This document shows, in pieces, positions 1 to 11,900 of a stretch of DNA of 64,000 nt. Source of the stretch: Streptomyces sp. NBC_00525 (GTDB taxonomy: Bacteria > Actinomycetota > Actinomycetes > Streptomycetales > Streptomycetaceae); NCBI RefSeq assembly GCF_036346595.1, contig NZ_CP107834.1, forward strand, positions 248,001 through 312,000. Reading direction: 5' to 3'. The position numbers were made by a program, and so were the translations under genes. The notes under the pieces were generated by a model. It was not told where the DNA came from. It made no database searches and was given only the letters and a program-made list of their open reading frames with translations. The stretch's first letter is position 1. Every line of letters begins with the position of its first letter.

Positions 1-2956
1 CGAAGAGTCCGGCGAGGATCTCCTCCATGGCGCTGCGCGGGGCCCGGCCCGCCGCCGTGCGCGGGGCGGTGGGGGCGGGCAGGGCGGCCCGGTCGATCTT
101 GCCGTTGGGGGTGAGCGGGAGGACGTCCAGCGGCTGGATCACGGCGGGCACCATGTAGGCGGGCAGGTGCCGGCCGACGTGTGCGGCGAGCAGGCCGGGG
201 TCCGGGGACTCGCCGGGCGCGAGGACGACGTAGGCGGTGAGGGTGCGGTCGCCGGGCAGGTCCTCGCGGACGAGGACGCAGGCGGCGCGCACCGCGGGGT
301 GGTCGCGCAGAACCGTTTCGATCTCGGCGGGTTCGATGCGGTGGCCGCGCAGTTTGATCTGCTGGTCGGCGCGTGCGACGTAGCGCAGGGTGCCGTCGGC
401 GTCCTGGCGGACCAGGTCGCCGGTGCGGTACATGCGGGCCCCGCCGCCAGCGAAGGGGTCGGCGGTGAAGCGGGTGGCGGTGAGGGCGGCGCGGCCGAGG
501 TAGCCGCGGGCGACGCCGGCGCCGGCGAGGTACAGCTCGCCCTCGGCGCCGGGCGGTACGGGGCTCAGGGCCGCGTCCAGGACGTAGGCGCGCATGCCGT
601 CCAGCGGGTGCCCGATGGGCGGGGCGCCGTCCGGGGCGTGGCCGGGGCTGATGTGGTGGCCGGTGGCGAAGGTGGTGGTCTCGGTGGGTCCGTAGACGTG
701 CAGGACGGTGGTGCCGGGGTGGTCGGCGGCGACGCGCTGCATGACGCCGGGGGCGGCGGCCTCGCCGCCGGCGGCGACGAGCCGGAGCTGTCCGAGGGCG
801 CCGGGGTCGGTCTCGGCCAGGACGTTGAACAGGGCCGTGGTGAGGAACACCGCGGTGACGCCGTGCCGGGTGGCCATGTTCCGCAGGACGTCGGGCTGGA
901 GCGGCCCCTCGGGGGCGACGACGACTCGGCCGCCGCGCAGCAGCGGGGTCCAGATCTCGAAGGTGGAGGCGTCGAAGACGTACGCGGAGTGCAGCAGGAC
1001 GGCGTCGGCGGCGCCGTCGTCCCAGCCCCGGTGTGCGGCGAGGGCGGCGATGTCGGCGTGGCTGACGCCGACGCCCTTGGGCAGTCCGGTGGAGCCGGAG
1101 GTGAACATGACGTACGCGAGCCGGGTGCCGCCGGGTGCGGCGGGCAGCGGGCCCGGTGCGGCGGGTCCTCCGGTCTGGATGCGGCCGGCCCGGTCCACGG
1201 TGAGGACGGCCGTGTCGGGGCCGAGTCCGCGGACCCAGGGCAGGTCGGCGGTGGTGTCGTCGACGACCAGGACGCGCAGCGGGACGACCTCGGTGACCCG
1301 GTGGAGCCGTTCGGTGGGCCAGCGCGGGTCCAGGGGTACGTAGGCGCCGCCGGCGCGCAGGGCGGCGAGGGAGGCGGTGACGGTGGCGGCGGAGCGGGCG
1401 AGAAGGATGCCCACGCCGTCCTCGGCGCCGGTGCCGAGGCCGGTGAGGGCTGCGGCGAGCCGGTCGGCGAGTTCGGTGAGCTGCCGGTACGTCAGCTGTT
1501 CGCCGGCCCCGGTGACGGCGACGGCGTCCGGGTGGCGGGCGGCCCGCTCGGCGACGGCTTCGGGGATGCTCAGGGCCGCCGTGCCGGCGGGGAGGGCGGC
1601 GCCGGTGCCGCGGGCGACGAGTTGTTCACGTTCGCCGTCGAGGAGGAAGGGCGCGGTGTCGGCGCGCCGGTCGAGGTCCTGGGCGAAGGCCGTCAGGAGC
1701 TGCCGTGTCCGGGAGACGGTTTCGGCGACGGTCTGGCGGTCGAGGACGGCGGCCCGGTAGCCGAAGGTGATGCGCAGGGTGTCGCCGGGGGCGACGGTGA
1801 GGGTGAGCGGGTAGTGGGCGGCGTCGGTGCCGCTGAATCCGGTGACGGCGAGGCCGGGCAGGCCCTGCTGGGCGGTGCGCAGGGCTTCGGCGTCCATCGG
1901 GTAGTTCTCGAACACGACGAGGGTGTCGAAGAGTTCGTCGAGGCCGGTGACGCCCCGGATGTCGCTGAGGCCGACGTGCTGGCTGCCGAGGAGCCCGCCC
2001 TGTTCGCTCTGGAGCCGGGTCAGGAGGGCGGCCAGGGTCTCGCCGGGGGCGGGGCGCAGCCGTACGGGCACGGTGTTGATGAACAGGCCGACCATGGATT
2101 CGACGCCGGGGATCTCCGGCGGTCGTCCGGAGACGGTGGTGCCGAAGACGACGTCGTCGCGGCCGGTGAGGTGGCCGAGCAGCAGGCCCCAGGCGCCCTG
2201 GACCAGGGTGTTCAGGGTGATGCCGTGGGCGCGGGCCGTCTCGCGCAGCCGGCTGGTCGTGTCGGCGTCCAGGTCGAGGACGAGCGTCTCGGGCAGTTCG
2301 GCTCCGCCGTCCGGGCCTTCGCGGTCCGCGAGGAGGGTCGGGGTCTCGATGCCGGCGAGGGCGGTGGACCAGGCGTCGAGGGCGGCGGCACGATCCTGCT
2401 GGGAGAGCCAGACGAGGTAGGCGCGGTACGGGGTGACGCGGGGCAGGGCGGTGTCGTCGCCGCCGGTGGCGTACAGCTCGAACAGTTCCCGTACGAGCAG
2501 CGGCAGCGACCAGCCGTCGAACAGGATGTGATGGCTGGTCATGACCAGGCGGTGCCGGTCCGGCCCGGTGCGGACGAGGGTGAACCGCAGCAGGGGCGGC
2601 GTCGCCAGGTCGAAGCGGCGGGTGCGGTCGGCGGCGAGGAAGGCGGTGAGCCGGTCGGGTACCTCGTCGGCGCCGGTCAGGTCCAGTTCCTCCAGGGGTA
2701 CGGGGACCTCGGCGGCGACCGCCTGCACGGGTTCGTCCAGGTCCTCGTGGAGGAAGCCGACGCGCAGGTTGGCGTGGCGGCGCAGCAGGCCGGCGACGGC
2801 GGCGCGCAGGGTGGGGACGTCGACGGGGCCTTCGAGGTCGAAGACGAACTGCGCGGTGTAGACGTCCACGGCGTGCGAGTCGTAGAGGGCGTGGAAGTAC
2901 ATCCCGGCCTGCAGCGGCGTCAGCGGGAGTACGTCCTCCAGTTGGAACCCGTTCAC
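1..2956 (-). CDS. Nonribosomal peptide synthetase, C-A-T..., 3' end outside window
   Basis: This is the 5' part (985 codons) of a second peptide synthetase gene; the rest lies beyond the left edge. Its GTG start overlaps the TGA of the upstream synthetase as GTGA, so the two are probably translationally coupled. Domains seen are C (about residues 5-440), A (about 465-960) and the start of a carrier domain. The C domain opens with [11 protein letters not shown], the signature of condensation domains that take a D-configured donor, and has an intact HHILFDG active site. This agrees with the epimerase that ends the upstream protein. The A domain has [20 protein letters not shown] and the NGK lysine. 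The pocket residues I read are D-A-F-F-V-A-V-T-F, identical to module 1 of the upstream protein. Any later modules or thioesterase are not visible. Confidence 0.95.
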   Translation of the reverse strand, partial: MNGFQLEDVLPLTPLQAGMYFHALYDSHAVDVYTAQFVFDLEGPVDVPTLRAAVAGLLRRHANLRVGFLHEDLDEPVQAVAAEVPVPLEELDLTGADEVPDRLTAFLAADRTRRFDLATPPLLRFTLVRTGPDRHRLVMTSHHILFDGWSLPLLVRELFELYATGGDDTALPRVTPYRAYLVWLSQQDRAAALDAWSTALAGIETPTLLADREGPDGGAELPETLVLDLDADTTSRLRETARAHGITLNTLVQGAWGLLLGHLTGRDDVVFGTTVSGRPPEIPGVESMVGLFINTVPVRLRPAPGETLAALLTRLQSEQGGLLGSQHVGLSDIRGVTGLDELFDTLVVFENYPMDAEALRTAQQGLPGLAVTGFSGTDAAHYPLTLTVAPGDTLRITFGYRAAVLDRQTVAETVSRTRQLLTAFAQDLDRRADTAPFLLDGEREQLVARGTGAALPAGTAALSIPEAVAERAARHPDAVAVTGAGEQLTYRQLTELADRLAAALTGLGTGAEDGVGILLARSAATVTASLAALRAGGAYVPLDPRWPTERLHRVTEVVPLRVLVVDDTTADLPWVRGLGPDTAVLTVDRAGRIQTGGPAAPGPLPAAPGGTRLAYVMFTSGSTGLPKGVGVSHADIAALAAHRGWDDGAADAVLLHSAYVFDASTFEIWTPLLRGGRVVVAPEGPLQPDVLRNMATRHGVTAVFLTTALFNVLAETDPGALGQLRLVAAGGEAAAPGVMQRVAADHPGTTVLHVYGPTETTTFATGHHISPGHAPDGAPPIGHPLDGMRAYVLDAALSPVPPGAEGELYLAGAGVARGYLGRAALTATRFTADPFAGGGARMYRTGDLVRQDADGTLRYVARADQQIKLRGHRIEPAEIETVLRDHPAVRAACVLVREDLPGDRTLTAYVVLAPGESPDPGLLAAHVGRHLPAYMVPAVIQPLDVLPLTPNGKIDRAALPAPTAPRTAAGRAPRSAMEEILAGLF

Positions 2957-5900
2957 TTGCGTCCACCCCACTTGTTCTGCAGTCGGTCGATCTGGGCCTG
3001 GTTGAGCGAGACCAGGGGAAGGTCGGACGGCGTGTAGCCGCCTGCTCCGGGCTGTTCGGCGTGTTCGGCGATGGCGCGCAGGGCGCGGGCGAACGCCTCG
3101 GCGAGCGCGCCCACGTCCTCCTCCTTCAGCAGGTCGCTGGGCCAGGTCCAGCGGGCGACGAGGCGCGGGCCGTCCGGCAGGTCCTCGGTGTGCGCGTTGA
3201 TGTCGAGGACGTGGTGCACGGGCATGTCGGGGTCCTGGCTGCGCGGGCCGCCGGCGTCGAGCAGGACCTGCCAGTCGGCGTCGGCCGCCCGGCCGGGGGC
3301 GGCGTACCGGCCCAGGTAGTTGAAGCCGATCTGGGGCGCGGGGGCGTCCAGCCGGGGGGCGGTGGCGGGGTTGAGGCGGCGCAGCATGCCGTGTCCGACG
3401 CCGTGGTCGGGGACGGTACGCAGCTGTTCCTTGACGCGCTTCACTGCGCGTTCAACGAGCGTGGCGTCGAAGCGTGCCGGGTCGCGGGCGTCGAGGGGGC
3501 CGGGATCGACCCGTACGGGGTAAAGGCTGGTGAACCAGCCGACGGTGCGGGAGAGGTCGATGTGGTCGGCGAGCTGTTCGCGGCCGTGGCTCTCCAGGTC
3601 GAGCAGGACGGCGGTGTCCGGGCGCCGGCCCGCCGGGTGCCCTCCCGCCGGTCGCCGGGCGTTGACGGCGAGGGCGAGGGCGGTGAGCAGGATGTCGTCG
3701 ACTCCGGCGTGGAAGGCGCCGGGGACGGTGGTGAGCAGGGGCTTGGCCCAGGTGGCGGGCAGATGGGTGGTGAGGGTGCGGGTGCCGTCCGCGGTGTCGA
3801 GATGGGGGTCGAGCGGCCGGTAGCCGAGCTGCGGGTCCGGGGTGCGCAGCGTCTCCTCCCACAGCGGCAGTTCGCTCACGCGTTCGGGGGTCCGTGCCTG
3901 TTCGGTGAGGAGCTGGGACCAGCGGCGGTACGAGGTGGTGGCGGCGGGCAGCGCGGGTGCGGTGCCCGGAGTGGTGACGGCCCGCCAGGCGTGCGCGAGG
4001 TCTTCGGCGAGGATGCGCCAGGAGACCGCGTCGACGGACAGGTGGTGCACGACCAGGAGCAGCCGGCCGCGTTCCCGCGGGCCCGCGTCGCCCCAGACGG
4101 CCTCGAAGACGGCTCCGGCGGCGGGCCGCAGGCGCCGGCGGGCGCGTTCGCCGGCCTCGGTGAGGGCGGTGCGGGCGGCTTCGGCGTCGAGCCCGGCGAT
4201 GTCCACGCGGGTGAAGCGGCGGCGCGCGGTGACGGCTCCGGCGGGCAGGGTCTCCAGTACGGGGTCGCCGGCGGCGGTACGGGTGACGCGCAGGCGGAGC
4301 ATGTCGTGGTGGTCGGCGACGAGCTGGAGTGCGGCGACGAGGCCGTCCTCGTCGGCTCCGGCCGGGGTGCTCAGCACGCCGGACTGGTTGTAGCCGTCGC
4401 CGGCGCCGGGGCGGGAGAGGAACCAGGCGGCGATGGGGGTGGGTGCCATCGCGCCGGTGCCGTGGCCGGCCGGTTCGGCGGTGGCGTCGTCGAGCGGGGC
4501 GGCGACGGCCGCGATGGCCTCGGGGGTGCGGTGGACGAAGACGTCGCGGGGGGTGACGGCGAACCCGGCCTCGCGGACGCGGCTGACGAGCTGGATGGAC
4601 AGGATGCTGTCGCCGCCGAGTGCGAAGAAGTCGTCGTCGGTGCGGACGGCCGGGGCGCGCAGCACCGAGGCGAAGGCGTCGCACAGGACGCGTTCCCGCG
4701 CGGTGCGCGGTTCCCGGACCGGGCGGCCTGCGGCGGGGCGTGCCGGTTCGGGGAGCGCGGCGCGGTCCGTCTTGCCGTTCGGCAGGAGGGGCAGCGCGTC
4801 CAGGGCGACGAACGCGCCGGGCACCATGTACGGCGGCAGGGCGGCGGTGAGCCGGGTGCGCAGTTCGGTGTCGGTGGGGCGGCCGGTGCCCGTGGTGTAG
4901 GCGACCAGACGGCGTTCGCCGGGTCGGTCCTCGCGGATCAGGGCGCAGGCGGCGGTGACGCCGGGGAGGGCGGTGAGGGCGGCCTCGATCTCGCCGAGTT
5001 CGACGCGGAACCCGTTGAGCTTGACCTGGTCGTCGGCGCGCGAGACGTAGTGGAGCAGCCCCTCGGCGTCGCGTCTGACGAGGTCGCCGGTGCGGTACAT
5101 GCGGCTGCCGGCCGGGCCGGAGGGGTCGGCGACGAAGCGGGTGGCAGTCAGTCCGGGGCGGTGGAGGTAGCCGCGGGCCAGGCCGTCGCCGGAGACGTAC
5201 AGTTCGCCGGTCACACCGGGCGGTACGGGCCGCAGGGCGGCGTCCAGGACGTGGGCGCGGGTGTTGTCGACGGGGCGGCCCAGCGGTACGCCGCCCTCCC
5301 CCGCCGCTTCCCCGGCGGGTACGGGGCCGAGGGCGTGGGCGGTGGCGTCGATCGTCGTCTCGGTCGGGCCGTAGAGGTTGTGGACGCCGGCCGCCCAGGC
5401 GCGGGCGGCCCGCTGCGCCAGGGCGCGGGTGAGGGGCTCGCCGCCGCAGGCGACGGCCCGCAGCGCCGGGGGCGCCTGCTCGGGGCCGGTCTCGGTGAGC
5501 AGGAGCGCGAGGTGGGAGGGCACGAACTGGGCGATCGTCACGCCCTCCTCGCGCATCCGGGCCAGCAGCCCGGCCGGGTCGTGGTTGAGGGCGGGTTCGA
5601 CGGGGCAGGTGGCGCCGCCGTGCAGCAGGGGCAGCCAGGTCTCCCAGACCGAGGCGTCGAAGCTGGGCGAGGTGCGGGCGAGGACCCGGTCGTCGTCGGT
5701 GAGGCCGAAGTGGTCCGCCATCCAGGCCATGTGGTTGGTGAGGGCGCGGTGGGTGACGACGACGCCCTTGGGCCGGCCGGTGGAGCCGGAGGTGTAGATG
5801 ACGTAGGCGGCGTCGTCGGGGCCGGGCGCGGCGGTGGCGGGCGGTGCGCCGCGTCCGGGCGTCCGGGGGTCCGGGTCGCCGAGCGCGAGGCGGGGCACGG

Positions 5901-8900
5901 AGGTGAAGCGGGCGGCGCGCGCCGGGTCGTGGACGAGGAACAGGGCGGGGCGGGCGTCGTCGAGCATGTGGGCGACGCGGGCCTCGGGGTAGTCCAGGTC
6001 GACGGGCAGGCAGGCGGCCCCGGCCTTGGCCACGGCGAGCATGGCGACGACCTGTTCGGCGGTGCCGGGGGCGGCGAGGGCGACGAGGTCGCCGCGGCCG
6101 ATGCCCCGGTCGTGCAGCCGGTGGGCCAGGTCGTCGGAGCGGGCGTCGAGTTCGGCGAAGGTGAGCCGGCGCGCCCCGGCCCGTACGGCGGTCCGGTCGG
6201 GGGTCCGGGCGGCCCGGGCGCGGAACGCCTCGGGTGCCGTCTGCGCGGGCACCGGCCGGACGGCGCCGCGCGCGGCCCGGTCCAGGGCGGCGCGCTCGGC
6301 GTCGTCCAGGAGCGGGGCGGTGCGCACGGGTGCGTCGGGGGCGGCGGCGAGCGAGGCGAGCAGCCGGGTGAGCCGGGCGGCCAGGGCGTGGGCGGTGGCG
6401 GGGTCGAAGAGGTCGGTGGCGAACTCCAGTACGCCGTCCAGGCCCTGGGGCAGGCCGGTGTCGTCGCGGGTCTCGGTGAAGGTGAAGGTGAGGTCGAACT
6501 TGCTGATGCCGGTGTGCACGGGCTGTTCGGTGACGGTGAGGCCGTCCAGGCCGAGTGTGCCGCCGGCCTGGTTCTGGAGGACGATCATGGTTTGGAAGAG
6601 CGGGTGATGGTCCTGGGCCCTGGCCGGGCTGAGGGCGTCCACCAGCCGTTCGAACGGCAGGTCCTGGTGGGCGTAGGCGGCCAGGTCGAAGGCCCGCACC
6701 CGGTCGAGGACCTGGGCGAACGTGGGGTCGCCGGTGAGGTCGGTGCGCAGGACGAGGGTGTTGACGAAGAAGCCCACCAGATCGTCGAGGGCTTCGTCGG
6801 TGCGGCCGGCGACGGCGGTGCCCAGGGGGATGTCGTCGCCGGCGCCATGCCGCTGCAGCAGGACCGCGAGGGCGGCCTGGAGGACCATGAAGAGGCTGCA
6901 GCCCCGGTCGCGGGCCAGTTCCGCGAGCCTGCGGTGGGTGTCCGCGTCCACGGGGAAGGCGAAGGCGTCGCCCCGGTAGGTCAGGGTCGCGGGGCGGGGC
7001 CGGTCGGCGGGCAGGGCGAGCAGTCCGGGCGCGCCGGCCAGGGCGGTGCGCCAGAAGTCCAGCTGGCGGGCGGCGCGGCTGCCGGGGTCGTGCTCGTCGC
7101 CGAGGAGGGCGCGCTGCCACAGGGTGTAGTCGGCGTACTGGACGCGCGGTGCGGGCCGGCCGGGTGTCTCGCCCCGGCTGCGGCGGCGGTAGGCGTCGCC
7201 GAGGTCGCGGGCGAGCGGGGCGAGGGACCAGCCGTCGCCGGCGATGTGGTGGACGAGGAGCACCAGGACGTGGGACTCGGCCCCGAGCCGCAGCAGCCGG
7301 GCCCGTACGGGGAGGTCGGTGGTGACGTCGAAGGTGTGCGCGACCTCGGCGGTCAGCGCCTCGTCCAGCCGGTCGGGGGCGGTGTTCCGGGGGGTCAGGT
7401 CGAGGTCGGCGCGGTCGGCGCCGAGGATGTGCTGGCGCGGTACGCCGCCGGTCTCGGGGAAGACGGTGCGCAGGCTCTCGTGGCGTTCCACGACGTCGGC
7501 GAGGGCCTGTCCGAGGGCCGGGGTGTCGAGCGGGCCGTCCAGACGGACGACGAGCGGCACGTTGTAGGTGGCGCTGGGCCCCTCGAACCGGTTGAGGAAC
7601 CACAGGCGCTGCTGGGCGAAGGACAGCGGCAGCGGGTCGGGCCGCTGTGCGGCGCGCTCCAGCGGCAGGGCGGCGGCTTCGGCGCCGTCCAGCGCGGCGG
7701 CCAGCGCGGCGGGCGTGGGGTGTTCGAAGACCGCCTTGACCTGGACCTCGACGGCGAGCGCGGTGCGGATGCGGGCGACCAGGCGGGTGGCGAGCAGGGA
7801 GTGGCCGCCGAGGGCGAAGAAGTCGTCGTCGGCGCCCGCGGCCGGCAGGCCGAGCACATCGGCGACGAGCCCGCACAGGATCTCCTCGCGCGCGGTGCGG
7901 GCGGCGCGTCCGCGCGGTGCGGGCCGCTGCTCGGGGGCGGGCAGGGCGCGGCGGTCCACTTTGCCGTTGACGGTCAGCGGCAGCGCGTCGATCAGGACGA
8001 ACGCGGACGGGACCATGTAGGCGGGCAGGGAGCGGGCGACGGCCTCGGCGAGATCGGCGGGGTCCGGGCGGGCGCTCCCGGCGGGCACCACGTAGGCGAT
8101 GAGCCGCCGGTCGCCGGGTATGTCCTCGCGTACGGCGGTGAAGGAGTCGGCGACGCCTTCGCAGCAGGCGAGGACGGACTCGATCTCGCCGGGCTCGATG
8201 CGGTAGCCGCGCAGTTTGACCTGGCTGTCGGCGCGGGAGACGTAGGCGATGTGCCCGTCGGCGGTCCACTTCACCAGGTCGCCGGTGCGGTACATGCGTC
8301 CGCCGTCCGGGTCGAACGGGTCGGCGACGAACCGGGTGGCGGTCAGGGCGGGCAGCCCGGTGTAGCCGCGGGCGACGCCGCGCCCCGCGAGGTACAGCTC
8401 GCCGGTGACGCCTGCGGGGACCCGGCCCAGCGAGGCGTCGAGCACGTACAGCCGCATGCCGTCCAGGGGGCGGCCGATGGGCGGCGGCCCGGCGGGCAGG
8501 TCGGCGGCGACATCGTAACGGGTGGCGAAGGTGGTGGTCTCGGTGGGCCCGTAGACGTGCAGGACGCGTGCGCCGGGCGCGGCGCCCGCGACGCGCTGCA
8601 TGGCGTCCGGCGAGGCGAGTTCACCGCCGGCGCAGACGAGACGCAGGCCGGTGAAGGCGCCGGGGTCGGTGTCGGCGATGACGTTGAGCAGGGCGGTCGT
8701 CAGGAACACGGCGGTGACGCCGTGTTCGCGGACCGCGTCGCGCAGGGTGCGGGCCTCCAGGACGCCTTCCGGTGCGACGACGACCGTCCCGCCGCGCAGG
8801 AGCGGCGTCCAGATCTCGTACGTGGAGGCGTCGAAGACGTACGCGGAGTGCATCAGGACGGCGTCGGCCGCGCCGGCGTCCCAGGCGGAGTCGGCGGTGA

Positions 8901-11900
8901 GCGCGACCACGTCGGCGTGGCTGACGCCGACGCCCTTGGGCAGGCCGGTGGAGCCGGAGGTGAACATGACGTACGCGAGGGATTCGGGCCCCGGTACGGC
9001 GGCGGGTGTGCCCGGTACCGGGGGCGCGCCGCGCAGGAGGCGCCCGGTGCGGTCCACGACCAGGACCGGGATGCGCCGGGCGGCTTCGGTCACCCAGGCG
9101 GAGGCGGCGGCCGGCTCGTCCACGACGAGGACCCGTACGTCCGCGACGGCGGCGACCTGTTCGAGCCGTTCCGCGGGCCAGCGGGCGTCCATCGGGACGT
9201 AGGCGGCGCCGGCCCGGACCGCGGCGAGGGAGGCCGTGACGACGGCCGGTGACCGGGAGAGCAGGACGCCGACGCCGGTCTCGGGGGCCGCTCCGGCCCC
9301 GGCCAGGGCGGCGGCGAGCGTGGCGGACAGTGCGTCGAGGGCCGCGTAGCCGAGGGTGATCCCGTCGCCGGAGACGGCCGCGGCGTCGGGGGTGCGGCGG
9401 GCCTGAACGGCGAAGAGGGCGGGCAGGGTGGTGTCCGGGGCGGGGGCGGGCAGGGCCCGGCCGGTGCCCCAGCCCGTGGTGCGGGAGCGCTCGTCGGGGG
9501 TGAGCAGGTCGTAGTCCGCGAGTGGCCGGGCGGGGTCGGCGGCGATCTGTTCGAGGAGCCTGAGCAGCCGGTGCGCGAGGGCTTCGGCGGTGGCGCGGTC
9601 GAAGAGGGCGGTGGCGTATTCGATTCCGGCGGTGAGGCCGCCCCGGCCGCTCTCCTCGCCGAACGCGAAGGTGAGGTCGAACTTGCTGAGGCCGTTGTGG
9701 ACGAGCCGGTCCTCGACGGTGAGCCCCGGCAGTTCGGGGCGGACGGCCTCCTGGTTCTGGAGGACGAGCATGGTCTGGAAGAGGGGGTGGTGGTTGCGGG
9801 CCCTGACCGGGTTGACGCTCTCCACCAGCCGCTCGAACGGCACGTCCTGGTGTGCGTAGGCCGCGAGGTCGAACTCCCGCACGCGGGCCAGGAGTTGGGT
9901 GAAGGTGGGGGCGCCGGACAGGTCGGTGCGCAGGACCAGGGTGTTGACGAAGAACCCGACGAGGTCCTCCAGCGCCTCGTCGGTGCGGCCGGCGACGGGG
10001 GTGCCGAGCGGGATGTCGTCGCCCGCGCCGTGCCGGTGCAGCAGGGTGGCGACGGCCGCCTGGAGCACCATGAACAGGGTGGTGCCGGTCTCCCCGGCCA
10101 CGCGCAGGAGCGCGGTGTGCAGGGCGGGCGGTACGTCGAAGGCGTGGACGGCGCCGGAGGGGTCGGTGGTGACGGGGCGCGGGCGGTCGAGCGGCAGGTC
10201 GATGAGGCCGGGGAGTCCGGCGAGCGCGGTGTGCCAGTGGTCGAGCTGCTCGCGCAGCAGGCTGCCGGGGGTGTCCGCGTCGCCCAGGACGGTGTGCTGC
10301 CACAGGGTGTAGTCCGCGTACTGGAGCCCGGCGCCGGTCTCCGGTTCCCGTCCGGCGAGCCGGGCCCGGTAGGCGTCGGCGAGGTGGCGGGCGAGCGGGG
10401 CGAGGGACCAGCCGTCGCCGGCGATGTGGTGCAGGACGAGGACGAGGACGTGGTGGCCGGGCGCGGTGCGCAGCAGCCGGACGCGCAGCGGCGGGTCGCA
10501 GAGCACGTCGAAGGGTTCGCTCACGGCGTCCAGGAGGGCCGCTTCGAGGTGTGCGGGTGCGGTGCTCTCGACGGGCAGCCGGGGGGCGACGGCGTCGGTG
10601 GGCAGCACGCGTTGCTCGGGCACGCCGTCGCGTTCGGGGAAGACGGTGCGCAGGGCCTCGTGCCGCTCGACGACGTCGCGGAGGGCGGCGCGCAGCGCGT
10701 CGGTGTCCAGGGGGCCTTCGATGTCGAGGACGAGCGGGATGTTGTAGTCGGAGCCGGGTCCTTCGAGCCGGTTGAGGAACCAGAGCCGCTGCTGGGCGTG
10801 GGACAGCGGCAGCGGGTCGGGCCGTTCGGCGGCGGGCAGCACGGGCGGCCGGGGCCGTTCCCGGCTGTCGAGGGCGTTCAGGAGCCCGGCGACGGTGGGG
10901 TGTTCGAACAGGGTGCGTACGGCGATGTCGGCGCCGAGGACCGTGCGGACGCGGCTGACGACGCGCATGGCGAGGAGCGAGTGGCCGCCGAGGTCGAAGA
11001 AGCTGTCGTGCGGGCCGACGGCCGGGCGGCCCAGGACCTCGGCGAAGATCCCGGCGAGCAGGTCCTCGCGCGGGGTGCGCGGCCCGGCGGCCGCGGTGGT
11101 GGCGGGCTCGTCGTCGGGGCGCGGCAGGGCGCGCCGGTCGGTCTTGCCGTTGGGCAGGAGCGGCAGTTCGTCCAGGACGACGACGGCTGCGGGCACCATG
11201 TAGTGCGGCAGCGCGTCGGCGAGCGCGGTGCGCAGGGCGGCGGCGTGCGGGGCGGGGCCGGTGGTGACGGCGTAGGCGACGAGGCGGCGTTCGCCGGGGG
11301 TGTCCTCCCGGATCACGGCGCAGGCGGCGGTGACGCCGGGCCGGGCGAGGAGGGCGGCCTCGATCTCGCCGGGTTCGATGCGGAAGCCGCGCAGTTTGAC
11401 CTGGTCGTCGGCGCGGGCGACGTAGTCGAGCAGCCCGTTGGCGGTCCACCGGACGAGGTCGCCCGTGCGGTACATGCGGGCACCGGTGCCGGTGTGGTCG
11501 AAGGGGTCGGCGACGAACCGCGCGGCGGTGGTGCCGGGCCGGTTCAGGTAGCCGCGGGCGAGGTTGGGTCCGGCGAGGTACAGCTCTCCGGTGACGCCGG
11601 GCGGGACGGGTCGCAGCCGGTGGTCCAGGACGTGGGCGCGCATGGTGTCCACGGGCCGGCCGATGGGCACCGTCTCGTACGGGGTGTCCGGTGCGGCGGG
11701 GACGCGGTGGGCGGTGGCGTCGATGGTGGTCTCGGTGGGGCCGTAGAGGTTGTGGACCTCCGTGTGCCACCGGGTGGCGGTGGACTCGGCGAGGGCGCGC
11801 GGCAGGGGTTCCCCTCCGCAGAGGACGGCGCGCAGTGCGGGCGGGGGCGCGGTGCGGCCGGTCTCGGACAGGACGAGCGCCAGGTGCGAGGGCACGAACT

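Noticed and set aside
3531..3533. TTA codon (TAA on the plus strand) in the synthetase
   Set aside because: Out of frame: it spans a Leu-Tyr codon boundary near the TVGWFT motif.
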